The notes under the pieces were generated by a model. The model saw nothing but the letters and a program-made list of their open reading frames with translations, did not search any database and was not told the origin of the DNA. Shown one piece after another: positions 46,894 to 54,924 of a DNA stretch of 56,268 nucleotides. Origin of the DNA: Bradyrhizobium sp. LTSP885 (lineage in GTDB: Bacteria; Pseudomonadota; Alphaproteobacteria; Rhizobiales; Xanthobacteraceae); the NCBI RefSeq assembly GCF_000938305.1, contig NZ_JYMT01000043.1, forward strand, positions 394,750 through 451,017. Direction: 5' to 3'. The number at the start of each line of letters is the position of its first letter. Position 1 is the stretch's first letter. The position numbers and the translations under genes were made by a program.

Positions 46894-47016
46894 CGTCATT
46901 CCGGGATGGTCCGAAGGACCAGACCTCAGATGCGCAATTGCGCATCGGGGAATCTCGAGGTTCTCAGGTGCGCAAGCGCGCACCGTAGTTCGCGCTTCGC
47001 GCGCCCCGGAACGACG
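46894..47016. repeat. Palindromic element, CGTCATTCCGGG family (copy 4)
   Basis: CGTCATTCCGGG (46894-46905) pairs with CCCCGGAACGACG (to 47016; one change from ATGACG). Internal ATGCGCAATTGCGCAT and GTGCGCAAGCGCGCAC hairpins are included. Confidence 0.8.
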
Positions 47017-47036
47017 CGTGAACCCACAAAACAAAA

Positions 47037-47060
47037 AACGCCCCGGTTTCCCGGGGCGTT
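47037..47060. terminator. Bidirectional rho-independent terminator
   Basis: AACGCCCCGG-tttc-CCGGGGCGTT, a perfect 10-bp stem with an A-run on its left and T-run on its right. It lies between the convergent secreted-protein and Hsp20 genes. Confidence 0.92.
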
Positions 47061-47097
47061 TTCGCGTGCGGCCAATATCTGCCGACGCTGGACTTGG

Positions 47098-47574
47098 TTA
47101 GGCTGCGACCTTGGCAGCCGAGCCGTCGACGACCTGCGGGGCCTTATCGCTGCTGGAGATCGGAATGCTGCGGGGCTTCTTGGCCTCGGGGATCTCGCGG
47201 ACGAGGTCGACGTGGAGCAGGCCGTTCTCGAGCGAGGCGTTCTTCACCTGCACGAAGTCGGCAAGCTGGAACAGGCGCTCGAAGGCGCGCGCAGCGATAC
47301 CGCGATAGAGCACCTCGGATTTGTCGCCGGAGTTCTCGTTGGCGGTTTTCTCGCCCTTGATCGTCAGCGTGTTTTCCTTGGCGACGATCGAGAGCTCGGC
47401 CTGCGAGAAGCCGGAAACCGCAACGCTGATCCGGTAGGCGTTCTCGCCGGTGCGCTCGATGTTGTAGGGGGGATAACCGGGGCTGCCGTCCGAGGTCGCC
47501 TGATCGAGCAGGCTAAAGAGACGGTCGAAGCCGACGGTGGAACGATAGAACGGGGTGAGATCATAGGTACGCAT
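47098..47574 (-). CDS. Small heat-shock protein, Hsp20/IbpA family
   Basis: A 158-residue alpha-crystallin-type chaperone. MRTYDLTPFYRSTVGFDRLFSLLD is the class A rhizobial N-terminus; the crystallin domain runs about residues 35-135 (NIERTGENAYRISVAVSGFSQAELSIVAKENTLTIKGEKT, then YRGIAARAFERLFQLADFVQVKNASLENGLLHVDLVREIPE), and the C-terminal IPI motif is seen in SIPISSSD. It holds unfolding proteins in large oligomers. A sigma-32-like promoter and a ROSE-type leader precede it, so control is both transcriptional and translational. Confidence 0.96.
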   Translation of the reverse strand: MRTYDLTPFYRSTVGFDRLFSLLDQATSDGSPGYPPYNIERTGENAYRISVAVSGFSQAELSIVAKENTLTIKGEKTANENSGDKSEVLYRGIAARAFERLFQLADFVQVKNASLENGLLHVDLVREIPEAKKPRSIPISSSDKAPQVVDGSAAKVAA

Positions 47575-47687
47575 AGGGATAGTCCTCCATTGAGCGACTG
47601 TTTCAAATACCCGCCCGCCATCGGGCCGGGCCTAGTCTGTGTGCAGCCTGATGTTCCGGTTCCGAAACACTGGTAGCGGCCTGCACG
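47575..47687 (-). promoter_or_regulatory. ROSE-type RNA thermometer in the Hsp20 leader
   Basis: The 3' hairpin on the transcript reads GUCGCUC-aau-GGAGGAC (plus 47582-47598): its UCGCU fits the ROSE consensus U(U/C)GCU paired against the Shine-Dalgarno GGAGGA, including the expected G-G mismatch. Upstream are GCCCG/CGGGC (47613-47626) and an outer stem GTGCAG/CTGCAC (47641-47686) that begins at the predicted transcript start. At growth temperature it hides the ribosome site; heat opens it. ROSE elements are established for Bradyrhizobium small heat-shock genes. Confidence 0.85.
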
Positions 47688-47693
47688 GAGGTG

Positions 47694-47721
47694 ATATGGG
47701 AGGGGCAGTGTTGCGTTCAAG
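47694..47721 (-). promoter_or_regulatory. Sigma-32 (RpoH) type promoter of the Hsp20 gene
   Basis: Reading leftward, CTTGAA (47721-47716) and CCCATAT (47700-47694) are 15 bp apart, matching the heat-shock consensus CTTGAA...CCCATnT. The start falls near 47687, giving a 113-nt leader equal to the ROSE region. Confidence 0.8.
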
Positions 47722-47794
47722 AGCTGGAAACAGCGTCGTTTTTTGGCGCCCGCGCTCTTGATTTCCACCCCGTTCCACCTAACCGGTTCCGTGC

Positions 47795-48742
47795 ATGACG
47801 CTCGTCTCGATTCCAGCCAATCCGGTTCCGGAGGACGTTGTCAGCGGCACCATCAAGACCCCAGACGGAGCCGAACTGCGCTTCGCCCGCTGGGCACCGC
47901 CGCCGGGCCGCAAGGGCACGGTCTGCATCTTCGCCGGGCGCGGCGAGATGATCGAAAAATACTTCGAGACTGTGCGCGACCTGCGCGATCGCGGCTTCGC
48001 GGTGGCGATGATCGATTGGCGCGGGCAGGGCCACTCGTCACGGCGGCTGCGCGACTCGCGCAAGGGCTATGTGCGCGACTTCGCCGACTACGAGGTCGAC
48101 GTCGAGACCTTCGTGCAGCAGGTGGTGCTGCCGGATTGCCCGCCGCCCTACTTCGCGCTGGCGCATTCGATGGGCGGTGCCGTGATGCTGCGCGTCGCGC
48201 ATGCGGGCAAGCGCTGGTTCGACCGCATGGTGCTGTCGGCTCCGATGATCGATCTGCCGCGCCGCCGCACTTCCTTCATTCCGAGCGCGCTGCTTCGGAT
48301 CATGCGATTGACCGGGCAGGGCGGCCGCTACGTTCCGGGCGGCAGCGACCACCTCGTCGGCGTGTCCGACTTCGTCGGTAATCCCGTCACCAGCGATCCG
48401 GTGCGCTATGCCCGCAATGCCGCGATCCTGGAGGAAGACCCGACGCTCGGCATCGCGGCGCCGACGGTCGCCTGGGCCGATACGGCGTTCACCGCGATGC
48501 GGACTTTCCGCGGCAAGTCCTATCCGTCCGAGATCCGGCAGCCGATCCTGATGCTCGCAGCGAGCAATGACGACGTGGTGTCGACAGCAGCGATCGAGGA
48601 GTTCGCCTATCATCTACGCGCCGGCTCGCACCTCGTGATCGCCGGCTCCAAGCACGAGATCCTGCAGGAACAGGATCGTTATCGCGCGCAATTCTGGGCG
48701 GCGTTCGACGCCTTCGTGCCGGGCACGCCGCTGTTCAAGTGA
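47795..48742 (+). CDS. Alpha/beta-hydrolase, lysophospholipase/monoacylglycerol-lipase type
   Basis: A 315-residue cytoplasmic hydrolase. FAGRGEMIEKYFE is the oxyanion segment, IDWRGQGHSSR the strand-4 loop, AHSMGG (123-128) holds the nucleophile Ser125, ASNDDVVS the acid and AGSKHEILQE the His. The set (WRGQGxS, AHSMGG, SKHEI) matches lysophospholipase L2-type enzymes. It probably cleaves fatty acyl esters. It is divergent from the Hsp20 gene by about 80 bp of shared promoter DNA. Confidence 0.92.
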   Translation: MTLVSIPANPVPEDVVSGTIKTPDGAELRFARWAPPPGRKGTVCIFAGRGEMIEKYFETVRDLRDRGFAVAMIDWRGQGHSSRRLRDSRKGYVRDFADYEVDVETFVQQVVLPDCPPPYFALAHSMGGAVMLRVAHAGKRWFDRMVLSAPMIDLPRRRTSFIPSALLRIMRLTGQGGRYVPGGSDHLVGVSDFVGNPVTSDPVRYARNAAILEEDPTLGIAAPTVAWADTAFTAMRTFRGKSYPSEIRQPILMLAASNDDVVSTAAIEEFAYHLRAGSHLVIAGSKHEILQEQDRYRAQFWAAFDAFVPGTPLFK

Positions 48743-48760
48743 ACCGGAGGCGATAACACC

Positions 48761-49420
48761 TCAGGGCTTCAGGCGCGCGACGATCCGATCTGGAAAGCGG
48801 CGGTCGACGAACAGGGTCCTGACCTCGTCGACGCTGAGATAGCGGTCCTTGCCCTCACCCTTGCCCATGATGTCGAGCAGCACCGGCCACTCGCCGAGCA
48901 TCAACAGCGGATAATAGAAGTGCAGGATCGCGTAGGACGGCGGATGCTCGTCCTTGGCGCGCTGGAAGTTGGCGGCCATGAAGGTCTTGATGTCGGAGGC
49001 GGACAGCCCGCGCTCGGCGCCGCCGTCGGGATTCGCGTAGTCCTTGCCGAAGGTGGCGAGGCGCGCGATCTCGTCCTCACGCACCACGGCATGCTGGTCG
49101 AGGATGCGCGAGCCGGCGCCGTGCTTGTCGAGCGGACCGTTGCGCAATTCATCGAGGATGGCGCCCTTGGTCAGATTGCGCAGCTGGCTGAACGGACCGA
49201 TGCCGTTTGCCATCTGCGCGACCATGAAGATCTTCGCGTCGGCATCGAGCGCAGGCAGGCCGGTCTTGCCGGTCGCGCGGCCGATGGTCTTGGTCAGCTC
49301 CGGCAGCGGCACGATATGGCCGCCGACATAGTCGCCGGCGACCAGCGCGCGCAGGAATGGACACGGATTATCGGGCGAAACCTGCGGGGCAGGCGTCTCG
49401 CGCGCAGCGATATCGGGCAT
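48761..49420 (-). CDS. Possible heme-thiolate peroxidase (chloroperoxidase/peroxygenase-like)
   Basis: A 219-residue protein without signal peptide. It has the outline of the Peroxidase_2 family: an N-terminal Pro-Cys-Pro (NPCPFLRALVAGDYV, Cys20 would be the heme ligand, compare PCPxLNxLANHGYL), a middle ILDQHAVVREDEIARLATFG (compare LNxHGxxEHDASLSR), and an ending PLLMLGEWPVLLDI plus SVDEVRTLFVDRRFPDRI (compare the family's closing ERLP). The match is by eye and distant; the catalytic acid would be in VREDE. If right, it oxidises organic substrates with peroxide. The ATG at 49418-49420 follows AGGGAT; function otherwise unknown. Confidence 0.55.
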   Translation of the reverse strand: MPDIAARETPAPQVSPDNPCPFLRALVAGDYVGGHIVPLPELTKTIGRATGKTGLPALDADAKIFMVAQMANGIGPFSQLRNLTKGAILDELRNGPLDKHGAGSRILDQHAVVREDEIARLATFGKDYANPDGGAERGLSASDIKTFMAANFQRAKDEHPPSYAILHFYYPLLMLGEWPVLLDIMGKGEGKDRYLSVDEVRTLFVDRRFPDRIVARLKP

Positions 49421-49482
49421 CAAGCAACATCCCTGAAAAGCCTTCAGACTAAAAGAGACCCGTTACCGCGGGATGAAGCCAC

Positions 49483-51297
49483 CTAGGATTTTGCGGCGAG
49501 TCTAATTGTCGGCGCAACCAGGGCGAGTTTGCCGAAAGGGATGCCGGCTTTCAAGAGGCCTTCGCGATAGTGGGCGATGTCGGCCGCGTTCTTCCAGTGG
49601 AAATTGCGCAAGTGCCGTTCGACGGTGAGCCCCGGATAATTGGCTAGCAGCGCTTCGGCGGCCTGCTTGGCCTCGTTCGTACGCCCCAATTGGGCGAGCG
49701 CCGCAGCGCGCACCGCAAGACCCTGCAGGTGGTTCGGGTTGAGATAGAGCGTTTCGCGCGACCATGACAGCGATGCGTCATATTGCCCGAGCAGGTAATG
49801 ACTGAACGCGTTCAAAGCCCCCCATTGATAGCGGGGATCGCTGTTGTCGCGCTGAACCGCCATCGAGAACAGCTCGACCGCCCTGCGGTGATCGCCGATC
49901 ACCATGTGGCAGATGCCGAGCACCCCCCGTGCGCCCATGTCGTAGGGGTTGAGCTCGATCGCCCGCTTGATGGCGTCCATCGCGGCTTCGTAGTGCCCCT
50001 GCATCGCGTGCAGATAGGCGAGCAGCGAGAAGGCAAAGGACGAGCGCGGGTCGAGCCGCACGCTGCTTTCGGCGAGGGCGACCGACGATACCCACAATTC
50101 GCGCGTGCTTGGGATCCATCCGAACTGGGAGCCCTGAATCTGGATGGTGGCCAGATAGGCGCGAGCGATCGACAGCGCGGGATCGAGTTTGATCGCCTCC
50201 TTGAACAGCGCAATCGAGATTTCGAAATCGTCCTTGGTCTGGTGATAGTAGTGCGACAGGCCCTTCAGGAAGCGGTCCCACGCGGTCAGCTCGGAATTGG
50301 GCGAGCGCGCCGGCGCGGAGGCTTCGGCGCGATAGATCTCCTGGGCAACCGCGGCGGAGAGATTGGACGTGATCTCGTCCTGCATCGCGAACAGGTCGCC
50401 CATGTCGCGGTCATAGCGGCCGGTCCACAACTGTTCGCCCTTTTCCGGCGCGATCAGTTCGGCGGTGACGCGGATCTTGTTGCCGGCACGCCGCACCGAT
50501 CCCTGGATCAGATAGCTCGCGTCGATCTCGCGCGCGATCAGGCGGGTAGAGACGTTCTTGCCCTTGTAGGCGAAGGTCGAGTTCCGGCCCAGCACGCGAT
50601 AGAAGGATTGCAGCGACAGCGCGTGGATCAGATCCTCGGTCAGGCCGTCGGAGAAGTATTCGTCGGCGCCGCCGCTGTGATTGTCGAACGGCAGCACGCC
50701 GACGATCGCCGTCCTGTATTGTCCCGGCAGATGCGGCCCGTCCTGCGCGACGTTCTCCCGCGCGACCTTCTCCTGCAGATCGGATCCGGCCGGCGCCCAG
50801 GTCCAGACACTGACCGGTTCGGCGATGTTCTTGAAGCGGTGCGGGCCGGCATCGAGCAGGGTGACGGCAAGCCGCCGCCCGGCCTCGGTGCGGGCCTTCT
50901 CCGAGACCGCGATGCCGCCGGGAGCTGCGACCGCCTCGAGACGGACCGCGATGTTGACGTCGTCTCCAAACACCTCGTCCTCGTCCGCCATGACGTCGCC
51001 CATGTGGACGCCCATCCGGAAGTGCATGGCGCGATCGGCCGGCAGGTGTTCGTTGCGTTCGGCCATCATGGTCTGCATCGCGACCGCGGCCTCGATGGCG
51101 CCGATGATGCTCGGAAACTCGAGCAGGAAGCCGTCGCCGGTATTTTTGACGATTCGGCCACCATGATTGAGGATGATCGGGTAGATCGCGCTGCGGTGGG
51201 CCTTGAACGAGGCATGGGTACCCGCCTCGTCGGCACCCATCATGCGGGAATAGCCGGCGATGTCAGCGCAAAGAATGGCGGCTAGCCGTCTCTCCAT
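49483..51297 (-). CDS. Class III nucleotide cyclase fused to TolB-like and TPR domains
   Basis: A 604-residue protein. Residues 1-170 are a class III adenylate/guanylate cyclase: RRLAAILCADIAGYSRMM has metal Asp12 and GGRIVKNTGDGFLLEFP Asp55, and VFGDDVNIAVRLEAVA the Asp/Asn/Arg substrate stretch. Residues about 210-350 are the TolB/FlgO-like domain (AIVGVLPFDNHSGGADEYFSDGLTEDLIHALS ... SVRRAGNKIRVTAELIAPEKGEQLWTGRYDRD). Residues 360-600 hold six or so TPRs (AIKLDPALSIARAYLATI, AIELNPYDMGARGVLGI). Such proteins are plentiful in bradyrhizobia. It probably makes cAMP; the TPR part may sense partners. Start MERRLAA chosen by family alignment. Confidence 0.9.
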   Translation of the reverse strand: MERRLAAILCADIAGYSRMMGADEAGTHASFKAHRSAIYPIILNHGGRIVKNTGDGFLLEFPSIIGAIEAAVAMQTMMAERNEHLPADRAMHFRMGVHMGDVMADEDEVFGDDVNIAVRLEAVAAPGGIAVSEKARTEAGRRLAVTLLDAGPHRFKNIAEPVSVWTWAPAGSDLQEKVARENVAQDGPHLPGQYRTAIVGVLPFDNHSGGADEYFSDGLTEDLIHALSLQSFYRVLGRNSTFAYKGKNVSTRLIAREIDASYLIQGSVRRAGNKIRVTAELIAPEKGEQLWTGRYDRDMGDLFAMQDEITSNLSAAVAQEIYRAEASAPARSPNSELTAWDRFLKGLSHYYHQTKDDFEISIALFKEAIKLDPALSIARAYLATIQIQGSQFGWIPSTRELWVSSVALAESSVRLDPRSSFAFSLLAYLHAMQGHYEAAMDAIKRAIELNPYDMGARGVLGICHMVIGDHRRAVELFSMAVQRDNSDPRYQWGALNAFSHYLLGQYDASLSWSRETLYLNPNHLQGLAVRAAALAQLGRTNEAKQAAEALLANYPGLTVERHLRNFHWKNAADIAHYREGLLKAGIPFGKLALVAPTIRLAAKS

Positions 51298-51500
51298 GTC
51301 CCTTTTGCCCCGGAATGGCCACTCAACCGATGTAGCCGAATCCATTAATTACAAGACATAATGCATTGTAACAGGAATTGGCATGCGACCAACGGACTTC
51401 ACAATCCGATACTCTAATGAATGTGTATGTCGCAGGGATGGCGCTATTCTGGGCACGCATCCTTTCCGGTTCGTTACTCAGATAGGTTAGTCTCGCGGCC

Positions 51501-52136
51501 ATGCTCGGTATCCACGAACTCTGGCTCTTCGTCCTGTCGGGCCTGCTGCTCAACATCACCCCGGGGCCGGATACCGCCTACATCATCGGCCGTAGCATCC
51601 AGCTGGGGTGGCGTGGCGGTGCCGCGGCCGCCCTTGGCATCAGCTGCGGCTGCCTGGTCCATGTGTTGGGCGCGGCGATCGGACTGTCGGCGCTCTTGAT
51701 GGCGTCGTCGGCTGCGTTCCTGGCGGTCAAGCTGATTGGAGCGGCCTATCTGGTGCTGACCGGCCTGCAGATGCTGCTGTCGCGCGCCAAACCGATCGCG
51801 GACATGACGGGACAGGGCGGCGAGACCTCGGTCGGGCGGATCTTCTGGCAGGGGACGCTGACCAATGTCCTGAACCCGAAGGTTGCACTGTTCTTTCTGG
51901 CCTTCCTGCCGCAATTCGTGGCGGCTGACGCCCCGCACAAGACGCTCGCCTTCCTGTTCCTCGGGCTGATCTTCATCGTCACCGGCACGCTGTGGTGCCT
52001 CGGCGTCGCGGCTTTCGCGGCGCGGGCCGCCGGCCGCATCCGGCAATCGGCCGGGGTGATCGCCTGGATCAACCGCTCGCTCGGCGGCCTGTTCATCTAT
52101 CTCGGCTTCCGCGTCGCGATGCTCGAGTCTCGCTGA
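51501..52136 (+). CDS. LysE-family amino-acid exporter
   Basis: A 211-residue, six-helix inner-membrane exporter of the RhtB/LysE family. LLLNITPGPDTAYIIGRSIQLGWRGGAAAALGISCGCLVHVLGAAIGLSALL is the family N-terminal signature (TPGPD, GxxxGC), and FWQGTLTNVLNPKVALFFLAFLPQFV the central motif. It exports amino acids or related compounds; the exact one is unknown. It converges on the TauE gene with 1 nt between stops. Confidence 0.93.
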   Translation: MLGIHELWLFVLSGLLLNITPGPDTAYIIGRSIQLGWRGGAAAALGISCGCLVHVLGAAIGLSALLMASSAAFLAVKLIGAAYLVLTGLQMLLSRAKPIADMTGQGGETSVGRIFWQGTLTNVLNPKVALFFLAFLPQFVAADAPHKTLAFLFLGLIFIVTGTLWCLGVAAFAARAAGRIRQSAGVIAWINRSLGGLFIYLGFRVAMLESR

Positions 52137-52137
52137 A

Positions 52138-52890
52138 CTATCCGTGCAGCTTCATCAGCGCGCTGCCGGCGAGATAGAACCCGAGCAGGATCATCGAGAT
52201 CAGGAACCAGCGGCGGAATACCTCCGGCTGCATCCGTGAGCGCACCGACTGGCCGACGAACATGCCGACAAACGACGCCACCATCGCGACGGCGCCGGGC
52301 AGCGCGGTGGCTGCGGTCAGCAGGCCGGCTGCCGTGAGATTGAAGGCCAGCGCAACGGTCGCGGTGGTGAAGAAGACGCCCAGCGCTTGCACCAGTTCGT
52401 CCCGCTCCATCCCGATCGCCTGCATGAATGGCATCGAGGGGATGACCTGCACGCCGGTTGCCGCCGAGATCAGCCCGGTCACGACGCCGACGATGCCGCC
52501 GACCCATTTCTCGTCGCGCCGCGCAACCTTGAAGCTGAACTTGCTCAATCCGACGATCGCATAGATCACCAGCAACAGGCCGAGCACGACGGTGCCGTAG
52601 GGCGCGTAAGGCCCGGTGAGCAGCCCGGCATTGAGCCAGATGCCGACGACGGTGCCGAGCATCAGTGGCCACAACCGCTTGAGGATGTCGCGCAGATACG
52701 GACCGACGAAGGTCTGCCAGATATTGGTGACGATGGCCGGCACGATCACGATTGCGATCGCCTGGCCCGGCGGCATCGTCACCGCCAACAGTCCCATCGC
52801 AACCGTCGGCAGGCCGAGGCCGAGCGTGCCCTTGACGAAGCCGGCGAGCAGGAAAGCGAATGCGATGAAGATCAGGAGGTGGTCGACCAT
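52138..52890 (-). CDS. TauE/SafE-family sulfite/anion exporter-like transporter
   Basis: A 250-residue, eight-helix protein. FLLAGFVKGTLGLGLPTVAMGLLAVTMPPGQAIAIVIVPAIVTNIWQTF is the TauE signature, repeated in inverted form in the second half (GIVGVVTGLISAATGVQVIPSMPFMQAIGMERDELVQALGVFF). Members export sulfite, sulfoacetate or other C2-C3 anions. The start MVDHLLIF is preferred over a GTG 11 codons upstream. A LysR regulator is divergent and a palindrome lies between them. Confidence 0.9.
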   Translation of the reverse strand: MVDHLLIFIAFAFLLAGFVKGTLGLGLPTVAMGLLAVTMPPGQAIAIVIVPAIVTNIWQTFVGPYLRDILKRLWPLMLGTVVGIWLNAGLLTGPYAPYGTVVLGLLLVIYAIVGLSKFSFKVARRDEKWVGGIVGVVTGLISAATGVQVIPSMPFMQAIGMERDELVQALGVFFTTATVALAFNLTAAGLLTAATALPGAVAMVASFVGMFVGQSVRSRMQPEVFRRWFLISMILLGFYLAGSALMKLHG

Positions 52891-52945
52891 GGCCGCAGAT
52901 TGACCGATCGACGCGATCGGCACAATCTGGAGGTTACGGGGTTAG

Positions 52946-52964
52946 CCTTCGGATAGACCGAAGG
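52946..52964. promoter_or_regulatory. Palindrome between TauE and LysR genes
   Basis: CCTTCGG-ataga-CCGAAGG, a perfect 7-bp inverted repeat, 18 bp before the LysR start and 55 bp from the TauE start. It fits a LysR-type regulator binding site shared by divergent genes. Confidence 0.55.
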
Positions 52965-52981
52965 TAAGGGCAGGAAACGCC

Positions 52982-53875
52982 ATGCGGTTCGACCTGATCG
53001 ACTTGCAATTGTTCATCGCGGTGGCGGATGCGCGCAGCATCACCCGGGGCGCGGCGCGTGCGAATCTGGCGCTGGCCTCGGCCAGCGAGCGGATCAAGGG
53101 CCTGGAGGAGGCGTTGGGCGTCGCGCTGCTCAAGCGCGGCCGCCGCGGCGTCGAACTGACGGCGGCGGGCGAGAGCCTGCTCGACCACGCCCGCATCGTG
53201 ATCCACAATGTCGAGGCCTTGCAGGGCGATCTCGCCGCCTATGCCAGCGGCGTTCGCGCCAGCGTGCTGCTGCTCGCCAATACTTCGGGGCTGTCGGAGC
53301 ATCTGCCGCGAGCGCTGGCCGCCTTCCTGCATGAACACCCCGAGATCAATATCGACGTCGAAGAACGCGAGAGCACCGACATCGCGACCGCGATCGCCAG
53401 CGGCGCCGCCGATCTGGGCTTTGCCGCGGAACACGCGCTGCCCGACAACGTCGAGCGCTTCCTGTTCAGCGAGGACCGGCTGATGCTGGTGGCGTCGCGG
53501 CGCAGCGATCTCGGCAACCGTCGCCAGATCGATTTCCAGGAGGTGGTCGAGCGCGATTTCGTCGGCCTGACGGCGACGACCGCGCTTCAACTCCATGTAT
53601 CCAGGCATGCGGCAAAGCTCGGCGCGCGGCTGCGCTTCCGCGCGCGCTTGCGTGATTTCGACGCCATCTGCCAGATGGTCGCGGCCGATGTCGGCGTTGC
53701 CGTGGTCCCGGAAACCGCCGCCCGACGCTGCACAGCGGCGATGCCGATCGTGGCGATCCGGATCCGCGACGGCTGGGCCAATCGCCGGCTGACGATCTGC
53801 GCCCGCAGCTTCAAGGCGCTACCGCGGCCGGCCAAGCAGCTCGTCGACTATCTGCGGGCCGAAGTGCAGCGCTGA
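52982..53875 (+). CDS. LysR-family transcriptional regulator
   Basis: A 297-residue regulator: RFDLIDLQLFIAVADARSITRGAARANLALASASERIKGLEEALGVALLKRGRRGVELTAAGESLLDHAR is the HTH and linker; SVLLLANTSGLSEHLPRALAAFLHEHPEINIDVEERES opens the effector domain. GCAGGAAACGCC precedes the ATG. It is divergent from the TauE transporter, its most likely target, and next to a Bug receptor (convergent). Confidence 0.93.
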   Translation: MRFDLIDLQLFIAVADARSITRGAARANLALASASERIKGLEEALGVALLKRGRRGVELTAAGESLLDHARIVIHNVEALQGDLAAYASGVRASVLLLANTSGLSEHLPRALAAFLHEHPEINIDVEERESTDIATAIASGAADLGFAAEHALPDNVERFLFSEDRLMLVASRRSDLGNRRQIDFQEVVERDFVGLTATTALQLHVSRHAAKLGARLRFRARLRDFDAICQMVAADVGVAVVPETAARRCTAAMPIVAIRIRDGWANRRLTICARSFKALPRPAKQLVDYLRAEVQR

Positions 53876-53884
53876 TGCGCTGCC

Positions 53885-54853
53885 TTACTTCGCCGTCTCC
53901 ACGCCGGCGTCCTTGATCACCTTCGCCCACTTCTTGATGTCGGCGGCGATGAAGTCGCGGAAATGCTCCGGCGTGTCGCCGACCAGTGTCAGGCCCTGCT
54001 CGGCGAGCTTGTCCTTGACGCTCGCATCGGCCATCGCCGCGGTCGCGATCTGGTTGAGCTTCGCGATGATCGCCGGCGGCGTGCCTGATGGTGCGACCAT
54101 GCCGTACCAGTTCTCGATGATCAGGTCTGGCATGCCGGCTTCCGCCGTGGTCGGCACGTCTGATGCGGTCGGGGCGCGCTCGCGGCCGCCGAGCGCGATT
54201 CCGCGGAGCGTGCCGGCCTTGATCTGCGGCAGGATCACCGGCAGGTCGAGGAATGTCATCTGTACCTGCTGGCCCAACAGGTCGTTCACGGCCGGCGCGG
54301 CGCCGCGATAGGGCACATGCACGATGTCGATCTTCGCCGTCAGCTTGAACAATTCACCGGCCAGATGCGGCAGGCTGCCGGGGCCGGAGGAGGCGAAGTT
54401 GAGCTTGCCCGGCTGTGCCTTGGCCAAGGCGACCAGCTCGCTCATGTTTTTCGCAGGCACGTCGGTCGCGATAACGAGCATTTCCGGCACGGTGGCGACC
54501 AGCGTCACCGGCGCGAGGTCCTTCAACGTATCGTAGGCAACCTTCTCCATGCTCGGACTGATCGCGAGCGCACCGGCGCTTGCGATCGCGATGGTGTAGC
54601 CGTCGGGTGCGGCCTTCGCGACCGCATCGGTGCCGAGCACGCCGCCCTGGCCGGCGCGATTGTCGACGATGACGGGTTGCTTGATCAGTTCCGACATCTT
54701 CTGCCCGACCACGCGCGCGATGATGTCGTTCGGCCCGCCCGGCGGGAACGGCACGATCAGCCGGATCGGCTTGGCCGGGAAATCCTGCGCGGCGGCCGCG
54801 ATGGGTACGAGAAGCAGGATCAGTCCTGCTAACAGTCTGCCGCCAATCTTCAT
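53885..54853 (-). CDS. Bug/TctC-family periplasmic solute-binding protein
   Basis: A 322-residue exported receptor (signal peptide MKIGGRLLAGLILLLVPIAAAAQ). FPAKPIRLIVPFPPGGPNDIIARVVGQKMSE is the Bug hallmark, with the two carboxylate-binding water loops GGPND and DNRAGQGGVLGTDAVAKAAPDGYT. Bug proteins bind carboxylates for TctAB transporters or sense them for two-component systems; no tctAB is near, so it is an orphan receptor. The start is set 18 codons inside the open frame by the signal peptide. Confidence 0.93.
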   Translation of the reverse strand: MKIGGRLLAGLILLLVPIAAAAQDFPAKPIRLIVPFPPGGPNDIIARVVGQKMSELIKQPVIVDNRAGQGGVLGTDAVAKAAPDGYTIAIASAGALAISPSMEKVAYDTLKDLAPVTLVATVPEMLVIATDVPAKNMSELVALAKAQPGKLNFASSGPGSLPHLAGELFKLTAKIDIVHVPYRGAAPAVNDLLGQQVQMTFLDLPVILPQIKAGTLRGIALGGRERAPTASDVPTTAEAGMPDLIIENWYGMVAPSGTPPAIIAKLNQIATAAMADASVKDKLAEQGLTLVGDTPEHFRDFIAADIKKWAKVIKDAGVETAK

Positions 54854-54924
54854 GTGCGCCCGTCCCTGACTTTTCTCGTTGCAGTCAGCATGGGCGCAGA
54901 ACGCCACTCCGGCAACTCAAGACA

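Noticed and set aside
49783..51285. 500-codon frame antisense to the cyclase/TPR gene
   Set aside because: No domain, compositional shadow of the true gene.
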